The notes under the pieces: model-generated
Database searches by the model: none
What the model was told of the DNA's origin: nothing
What the model saw: the letters and a program-made list of their open reading frames with translations, nothing else
Shown here: in pieces, positions 63,105 through 64,000 of the stretch
Position numbering within the stretch: position 1 is the stretch's first letter
How the letters are laid out: each line of letters begins with the position of its first letter
Position numbers and translations under genes: made by a program
DNA from: Craspedostauros australis
Lineage: Eukaryota > Bacillariophyta > Bacillariophyceae > Mastogloiales > Achnanthaceae
Reading direction: 5' to 3'
Assembly (NCBI GenBank): GCA_026770025.1
Contig: JAMXDE010000003.1
Coordinates: forward strand, 3,348,001-3,412,000
DNA length: 64,000 bases

Positions 63105-63370
63105 TATGCGCAGATGTTCATTGGAACACGACAGCCTCTCTGTGTTTGAGTGTGGCTGCTTCGTCTCCTCTCAGCACGGACATGGATACCACGCAGGCGA
63201 GTTCGATGCATGGCATGGTAGTGGAGGTGGTTGTAAGGGTCATAATTTCATAATATCGGCTTCTAAGCCAATCAGATCACTCCATTATGAACACAAGATA
63301 CCTTCCGAACAGGGGGTGACCAGGACCGAAACGAGCGTATAACGTCAATCGAAAAAATTATGAAATCCTG

Positions 63371-63416
63371 GAGTTGAGTTATGAACGCCCCAAAAAGAGC
63401 GTTCATAACTCAACTC
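63371..63416. repeat. 18-bp perfect inverted repeat (hairpin)
   Basis: GAGTTGAGTTATGAACGC at 63371-63388 and its exact reverse complement at 63399-63416 are separated by ten bases (CCCAAAAAGA). No gene end is close enough to make it an obvious terminator. Confidence 0.93.
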
Positions 63417-64000
63417 TCGCTTTTCATCCGGGTCTCGTCTCGTGTCTTCCTCTCAAATCGCTCCTCCAACGGCAATTTGGGAGTTTTTTTGTGATTTCCT
63501 CCCTCGCATGCGTTGGCATCAGTTTTCATAACCTCTGTTGTGCATGTATCGTCGTGCTACCCTCTACTTCCTCCCTTGTTTCTACCATCGACATGTGCTA
63601 TTTGTCCATCTCCTTTCATGCACACTGTGCCCTTCCATCATATAGCTTGTTCCAAGAGTTGTAGTATGATTAGCGTTTCCTTTTATAGTATTGGCATCTG
63701 CTCTATCATAATGGATTGTTCCTCTTTCCTCCAACGCCGCCACGAGGTAGCCACCTCTACCATCCTCATCATCATCGCTGAGCAACTCATGACATGTGCG
63801 ACCGCCCACCACTCTTTCTCCAGTTGCCCAGCTTCTATGCACAGTGCTCGTCCGCGTCTCCACAGGTGGCATCCCCCCTTCCGGCATCCGTGATTCGCCC
63901 ACCAAACATATTCAGCTACAGCAGGCAGCAGTAGGATGGACGGCCATAGCATGGGGCAGATGGGCCTCCCTTTGGCATGAGCATGCACCTCCCATGGGCC

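Larger units (their letters stand above)
63012..64000. other. Right-edge non-coding region with inverted repeats
   Basis: Contains a 10-bp tandem repeat (CATGTGCGAT type, three copies, 63075-63104) and an 18-bp perfect hairpin (63371-63416). ATTTCATAAT near 63244 is inverted as ATTATGAAAT near 63355. Minus-strand frames run from the right edge to about 63683 and 63582. They have no domain I can name, and a gene or element entering from the right cannot be excluded. Confidence 0.4.

Noticed and set aside
63582-63988. Minus-strand frames at the right edge as a retrotransposon polyprotein
   Set aside because: No RT, integrase, protease or zinc-knuckle motif is visible; I cannot support a mobile-element call.

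Overview
This is nuclear DNA from a eukaryote, most likely a heterokont alga with a secondary plastid; a diatom fits best. Spliceosomal introns of about 100-390 bp, mostly with GTGAGT donors, interrupt several genes. Five proteins open with a signal peptide ending in Ala before an aromatic residue, usually Phe (the ASAFAP-type junction that heterokont algae use for plastid import). A receptor-type nucleotide cyclase fused to a phosphodiesterase, a DUF3007 plastid protein and a tocopherol methyltransferase point the same way. The organism assignment is inference, because no rRNA or organelle marker is present.

Layout. 1-8 kb: a cereblon homologue running off the left edge, a tRNA-Leu(CAA), and a very large STAND-type ATPase with a TPR-like C-terminal half. 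8-15 kb: a bacterial-type conserved protein, a Golgi-type nucleotide-sugar transferase and a TVP38/TMEM64-type VTT membrane protein. 15-31 kb: a G-protein-coupled-receptor kinase (GRK), a DUF3007 plastid protein, thiamine pyrophosphokinase, a class I alpha-mannosidase, a gamma-tocopherol methyltransferase, a class II glutamine amidotransferase with a plastid presequence, and a glycosyltransferase-like protein. 31-37 kb: a head-to-head pair of single-pass membrane proteins whose only recognisable domain is the C-terminal half of 5'-nucleotidase. 37-46 kb: a plastid LON-domain protein, a double-hotdog protein, a secreted dirigent/allene-oxide-cyclase-like barrel flanked by two copies of an 80-bp repeat, then a gene-poor block. 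46-64 kb: the cyclase-phosphodiesterase receptor, ATP23 protease, a sulfatase-modifying-factor-like protein without active-site cysteines, an MscS channel, an ER thioredoxin-like protein, a frame-broken vWA/alpha-kinase, and a Golgi sulfotransferase.

The genes do not form an operon-like system. Themes that recur are signalling (GRK, cyclase-PDE, alpha-kinase, STAND ATPase), secretory-pathway processing (mannosidase, two GT-like proteins, sulfotransferase, SUMF2-like protein, thioredoxin-like ER protein) and plastid metabolism. A short motif, ACTCGTA/TACGAGT, recurs between genes and may be a regulatory element. Starts were set at the first in-frame ATG that fits the family. Introns were placed by matching GT-AG borders to protein continuity, and no expression data were available.
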